DNA from: VXRD01 sp965232265
GTDB taxonomy: Bacteria; Latescibacterota; UBA2968
Direction: 5' to 3'
Assembly: GCA_965232265.1 (NCBI GenBank)
Contig: CBDDPH010000002.1
Location: forward strand, 2,170,001 to 2,234,000
Length of the DNA stretch: 64,000 nucleotides
The translations under genes and the position numbers were made by a program. This document shows, piece after piece, positions 60,337 to 64,000 of the stretch. Below the pieces are notes generated by a model, which saw only the letters and a list, made by a program, of their open reading frames with translations, was not told the DNA's origin and did no database searches. Position 1 is the stretch's first letter, and each line of letters opens with the position of its first letter.

Positions 60337-63096
60337 TTACGCCACCAACTGCTCATTCAATGTCTCGATAATTGTATCCAACTCATCGCCAAATAGCTGA
60401 TAAGCCTTCACCGGTCCGCCTTTTTCCGCGAAGGGCGTGTATTCAAAGTCAGCCATATCAATCGACACAGATGAGGCAATGTGGTCTTTGATCATCTTTA
60501 GCCATTCTCGCTGCTCGGGTGTAAATACTGTCCCCACTTGTTCCTGCTCGGTTAGCCACGAATCGAACCGGCGGGTTACGGTTTCAGGGAACGGTTCAAG
60601 GATCTCGACATCACCAATTGTAAACCGCACGAGGGAAATAATATCCGTGAGCAAGGTGTGCGGGCTTGCGTCTCGAACTTTCGATTTTTCAAGTTGCTCG
60701 TAGGCTTTCCAGACTTGTTCGGGGGCGATGTGATAGGGTGGTTTCTCGATGGTTCCGGCAAGTTCACGAATTTGGTCATAGGTCATGTGTCGCTGAGCAT
60801 GTGGCCTGTTGTAGATGATCTGCAGGGCTGTCAATTCATCCTTGTTGTCCTCAATGAATTGCTTGAAGGTATCTACGGTTGCCTTTGCTTTTTCTTTCGC
60901 CGCCTCATCAAAGCCTGCCGATACCACTTGGTCAGAACTGACTATATCAATGACCTGTTCGCTTCGCTGGTGAAGTTCTATGAGCTTATTTCGCAAAGCG
61001 GGATTGTCAAAAGGATCGCAGGCAGTCGCCACCAATGCCTCGCCGGCTTGCGTGATCTGTGCCTCGTCCGGTTCGTCTGTCGAGAAAAGTTCTTTTGCTT
61101 TCTCGATCTTTTTGTCTGGATCAACGGCATCCAGAAGGCGATGCGTCAGGTCCTTGATCGGGATATCTGAAATCTCGCTGATCTCGGCACGCTCGCCGTC
61201 GTTTAACTTTTGATGCAGTCGCCCCAGTCTGCCAGCCAGCGTTGTCATGGTATCCTCATCCCTTTTTCCCATGGCAATGTCAAAAAGTAATTTGTCAAAG
61301 GGAATACTGCGCTTTCTCTCCAGCGGTCGGGAATCGGTCTTGTCGTCCTCGCATACCCCTATGGCATCGACAATTACGAAATGCGTTTTGTGCTCGGTAT
61401 CTGGCGTTACGGCTTTGATATCCGTGTCTGAAATCGTGCGTGTTCCACGGCCTTTCATCTGCTCGAAATACACCCGTGACTTGATTGAGCGCATGAATAG
61501 CAAGCACTCAAGGGGGCGTATGTCTGTGCCGGTGGAGATCATATCTACGGTTACCGCAATTCTGGGATTATAGGCGTTGCGAAAGCTGGTGATGAGATCT
61601 TCGGGACGCTCTCCTGTGGTGCGGTAGGTGATTTTTTTGCAAAACGCATTGCCTTTGCCAAATTCTTCTCGCGCGATATGGACTATATCTTCTGCGTGCG
61701 AGTCATCCTTGGCAAAAATGAGTGTTTTGGGCACTTCGGTTCTGCCGGGAAAAATCTCAGTGAACAACCGCTCTTTGAATGTCTTGATTACGGTCCTGAT
61801 CTGGTCGGGAGCAACCACCTCTCGGTCGAGTTGCCGAGATTCATACTCAAGGTCATCGTTTAACTGCTCCCACCGCGTTGCTCGCGTCAGCTTGTCGCGC
61901 CTATCCACATGAAAACCGGCCTCGATCTTGCTGCCTTCCTGCGTAATCCGGGTCTTGATCCTGTACACTTCATAGCCGACATTCACGCCATCTGCGACAG
62001 CGCGTTCATGACTGTATTCCGTTACCAGATTCTGGTCGAAAAATCCCAGGGTTTGCATGGAAGGCGTTGCTGTCAGACCAATCACAAAGGCGTCGAAATA
62101 ATCCAGCACCGGGCGCCACACATTGTAAATTGAGCGGTGGCACTCGTCGGTAACGATAAAATCAAACGTGTCAACAGGAATACGCGGGTTATATATGACT
62201 TCCTTTTGTTGCTCGCGGTCGAAACGCTCTGGGGAAGTGTCGAACAAAGAACCTTCCTCATCTTCTTTGTGATATTCAACCTCACCACTTAGCATTGAAT
62301 ACAAGCGCTGGATCGTCGTGATACATACTTTATTGACTTTGTCGATCTTATTGGATCGCAGGTGCTGGACATTGTATAATTCTGTAAATTTGCGACCGTC
62401 ATCGGGTGTGCGATACTGTTGGAACTCCCGCGCTGTCTGACGGCCCAAATTACTTCGATCTACCAGAAACAAGACCCGTTTGGCTCCGGCAAATTTGATC
62501 AGGCGATAGATAAAGGAAATGGCCGTGTATGTCTTACCACTGCCAGAAGCCATCTGAATGAGTGCTTTTGGACGGGCTTCTTTAAACGACTGATCCAGTC
62601 CTTCAATGGCCTCAATCTGGCAGTCCCGCAGCGGTGCTTTGATCAGCGGTGGTAGATTCAGTAGCCGCGCTCTAAGCGTTTCTTGTTCTTCCACCCATTC
62701 CCGGAGGATCTGAGGCTGGTGAAATTCAAATATTCGTCTGGAACGCGGATACGGATCACGTTCATCCCGAAAGAACGTCTCGACGCCGGTCGTCTCGTAG
62801 GCAAAAGGAAGCGGATCGCCTACATGTGGGAGACTTTCAGGTATCCCTGTTAGATATTTATGGGATTGCTCTGCTACGCCGCTCAATGTCGTGCCTTCAG
62901 GCTTTGCTTCTACCACGCCAACAGCTTTTCGATTGACAAAAAGCAGATAATCCGCCAGCCCAGATTTCAGTGGAAATTCCCGGATAGCCACGCCCAACGC
63001 GGTACCGAGATTCAAATTCTCACGATCTTGGATACGCCAGCCTGCAGCTTCCAGTTGCCTGTCGATGTTCTTTCTGGCACGATCTTCAGGGTTCAT
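60337..63096 (-). CDS. hsdR: Type I restriction endonuclease subunit HsdR
   Basis: Cleaves unmodified DNA after translocation. The nuclease domain has D49 in LADYLLFVNRKAVGVVEAK with E63 and K65. Helicase motifs follow: SGSGKTYTAI (Walker A), TDECHRSIYNVWRP (DEAH-type box), FVIGLTATPS and MISTGTDIRPLECLL with EQMKGRGTR. A C-terminal helical domain binds HsdM/HsdS. At 919 residues it is complete. A promoter is predicted 43 bp upstream of its start, so it leads the RM locus. Confidence 0.97.
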   Translation of the reverse strand: MNPEDRARKNIDRQLEAAGWRIQDRENLNLGTALGVAIREFPLKSGLADYLLFVNRKAVGVVEAKPEGTTLSGVAEQSHKYLTGIPESLPHVGDPLPFAYETTGVETFFRDERDPYPRSRRIFEFHQPQILREWVEEQETLRARLLNLPPLIKAPLRDCQIEAIEGLDQSFKEARPKALIQMASGSGKTYTAISFIYRLIKFAGAKRVLFLVDRSNLGRQTAREFQQYRTPDDGRKFTELYNVQHLRSNKIDKVNKVCITTIQRLYSMLSGEVEYHKEDEEGSLFDTSPERFDREQQKEVIYNPRIPVDTFDFIVTDECHRSIYNVWRPVLDYFDAFVIGLTATPSMQTLGFFDQNLVTEYSHERAVADGVNVGYEVYRIKTRITQEGSKIEAGFHVDRRDKLTRATRWEQLNDDLEYESRQLDREVVAPDQIRTVIKTFKERLFTEIFPGRTEVPKTLIFAKDDSHAEDIVHIAREEFGKGNAFCKKITYRTTGERPEDLITSFRNAYNPRIAVTVDMISTGTDIRPLECLLFMRSIKSRVYFEQMKGRGTRTISDTDIKAVTPDTEHKTHFVIVDAIGVCEDDKTDSRPLERKRSIPFDKLLFDIAMGKRDEDTMTTLAGRLGRLHQKLNDGERAEISEISDIPIKDLTHRLLDAVDPDKKIEKAKELFSTDEPDEAQITQAGEALVATACDPFDNPALRNKLIELHQRSEQVIDIVSSDQVVSAGFDEAAKEKAKATVDTFKQFIEDNKDELTALQIIYNRPHAQRHMTYDQIRELAGTIEKPPYHIAPEQVWKAYEQLEKSKVRDASPHTLLTDIISLVRFTIGDVEILEPFPETVTRRFDSWLTEQEQVGTVFTPEQREWLKMIKDHIASSVSIDMADFEYTPFAEKGGPVKAYQLFGDELDTIIETLNEQLVA

Positions 63097-63138
63097 GTCT
63101 CATTCCTTCATGCCCAATATTCCCAAATATCCTGCAAA

Positions 63139-63167
63139 AAAATACTTCAGTTTATCGTCTTATGCAA
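63139..63167 (-). promoter_or_regulatory. Predicted hsdR promoter
   Basis: On the minus strand TTGCAT (63167-63162) and TATTTT (63144-63139) are 17 bp apart. The hsdR start is about 43 bp downstream. No operator repeat is evident. Confidence 0.5.
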
Positions 63168-63213
63168 GGAACAAAGCATTCTATATTGCGGTATCTCACT
63201 TTAAGGAACTTCA

Positions 63214-63242
63214 TTGACGCGGGTGATGATGGCTATTATCTT
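63214..63242 (+). promoter_or_regulatory. Predicted promoter of the third PhyH gene
   Basis: TTGACG (63214-63219) and TATCTT (63237-63242) are 17 bp apart, 46 bp before the ATG at 63288. It is divergent from the hsdR promoter. Confidence 0.5.
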
Positions 63243-63287
63243 TTTTCAAATCCGATTGTTTTGTGTTCCTATTCAAAGGAGTAGAGC

Positions 63288-64000
63288 ATGTCGTTATCGG
63301 TGGATATTGAAGAGAAATTCATATTTGATTTGGATGGCTATATTATCATTGAGAATGTGCTTTCAGAGCGGGAAGTCGATGAACTCAATGAAATTACCGA
63401 TGAGAAGATGAAACAGGTCAATGGCAAATATCGCAATGTGGGGCGGCCCTCAACGTGGGGGATACCTTTTCAGAGGTTGTTGGATCACCCGAAGATTATG
63501 CCTTATCTGCTGACATTTTTGGGGCCAAAGGTGCGAATTGATCACGATTACAGCATTTTTATGCAAAAAGGTGGCAAACGAGGGCGATTGCACGGGGGCG
63601 ATAATGGGCACGAGGGCGACCACTGGTACAAATACCGCGATGGTGTTATTCGTACTGGGTTGACAGTTGTGACCTTTTTTACGACACCTGCACGCAAAGG
63701 TGCTGGTGGGTTTTGTTGTATTCCCGGCACGCACAAGACCAATTTTTTGAATAGCATTCCGCAGGATGTGCGGGCGTATGAACGGGTACCCCATTATGTG
63801 GTACAGCCCGAAGTGAATGCGGGGGATGCGTTGATTTTTACAGAGGCGTTGGTACACGGAACGATGCCGTGGACAGCCGATCACGAGCGGCGCGCATTTT
63901 TGTATAAATACAGCCCCGGGCATTCATCGTGGGCAAATACGTATTACAATGTCGATGAGTATGAAAATTTGACGGCACAACAGGTTCGCCTAATGGCACC
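63288..64000 (+). CDS. Phytanoyl-CoA dioxygenase (PhyH) family protein, partial
   Basis: ATG 63288 follows AAAGGAG. The frame is open for 237 codons to the window edge, so the end is missing. MSLSVDIEEKFIFDLDGYI opens it; LHGGDNGHEGDHW may supply the first metal ligands, and GDALIFTEALVHGTMPW the distal His. AGGFCCIPGTHKTNF is the typical turn. Substrate is unknown. It is divergent from hsdR across 191 bp. Confidence 0.87.
   Translation, partial: MSLSVDIEEKFIFDLDGYIIIENVLSEREVDELNEITDEKMKQVNGKYRNVGRPSTWGIPFQRLLDHPKIMPYLLTFLGPKVRIDHDYSIFMQKGGKRGRLHGGDNGHEGDHWYKYRDGVIRTGLTVVTFFTTPARKGAGGFCCIPGTHKTNFLNSIPQDVRAYERVPHYVVQPEVNAGDALIFTEALVHGTMPWTADHERRAFLYKYSPGHSSWANTYYNVDEYENLTAQQVRLMA

Overview
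The window comes from an uncultured, metagenome-type bacterium. Three phytanoyl-CoA-dioxygenase-like proteins, two FGly-type sulfatases, a C45 acyltransferase-like hydrolase, two GWxTD-domain proteins, a DUF6785-type membrane protein and a DUF2723 protein, together with many short intergenic repeats, fit Latescibacterota, Poribacteria or related lineages with FCB-like features. That assignment is inference; no rRNA or marker gene for taxonomy is present. I found no CRISPR array, transposase, rRNA or recognisable tRNA.

Layout. 0-1.9 kb is a decay zone: a frameshifted SPL-type radical SAM gene and a chimera of two broken glycosyltransferase genes. 2.0-5.0 kb is an AT-rich patch of four unrecognised co-oriented genes (one with TPRs, one multi-pass membrane protein, one membrane-anchored CxxC protein) plus a truncated gene start. 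5-13 kb holds metabolic and housekeeping genes (C45 hydrolase, CBM9-like protein, ornithine cyclodeaminase family, mazG, class I aldolase, GWxTD protein) and an orphan integrase arm-binding-domain protein with palindromes upstream. 13.3-16.9 kb carries a lone HicB-like gene and the selenocysteine decoding pair selA-selB. 17-31.7 kb is catabolic and surface-glycan type: an intact GT4 glycosyltransferase, a dehydrogenase-hydrolase-sulfatase-phosphodiesterase cluster, GtrA plus a frameshifted DUF2723 protein, an amidohydrolase, a PhyH protein, a TolB-like lipoprotein, a DegT aminotransferase and a second sulfatase. 31.8-38.4 kb holds an RND efflux pair and a primary-like sigma factor with a striking promoter. 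38.4-47.3 kb holds QueD, an SDR/DUF6785/PhyH operon, a degraded type II restriction-modification locus, a glycerate kinase and a second GWxTD protein.

47.6-50.9 kb is accessory: a possible phage-type recombination protein, a YgiT zinc finger, an ECF sigma factor, and a gene-poor stretch with tandem hairpins. 51-63.1 kb is one long minus-strand run: a type I restriction-modification locus (hsdR, an AAA/PD-(D/E)XK gene, hsdS, an embedded UPF0175/DUF3368 toxin-antitoxin pair, hsdM), followed within 17 bp by an IlvD/Edd-type dehydratase and modB-modC. A third PhyH gene starts at 63288 and runs off the end.

The most unusual points are the type I RM locus with two inserted modules, the sigma-gene promoter with a GAAC-N4-GTTC palindrome exactly filling its spacer, the orphan arm-binding-domain protein with phased palindromes, and several genes caught in decay.
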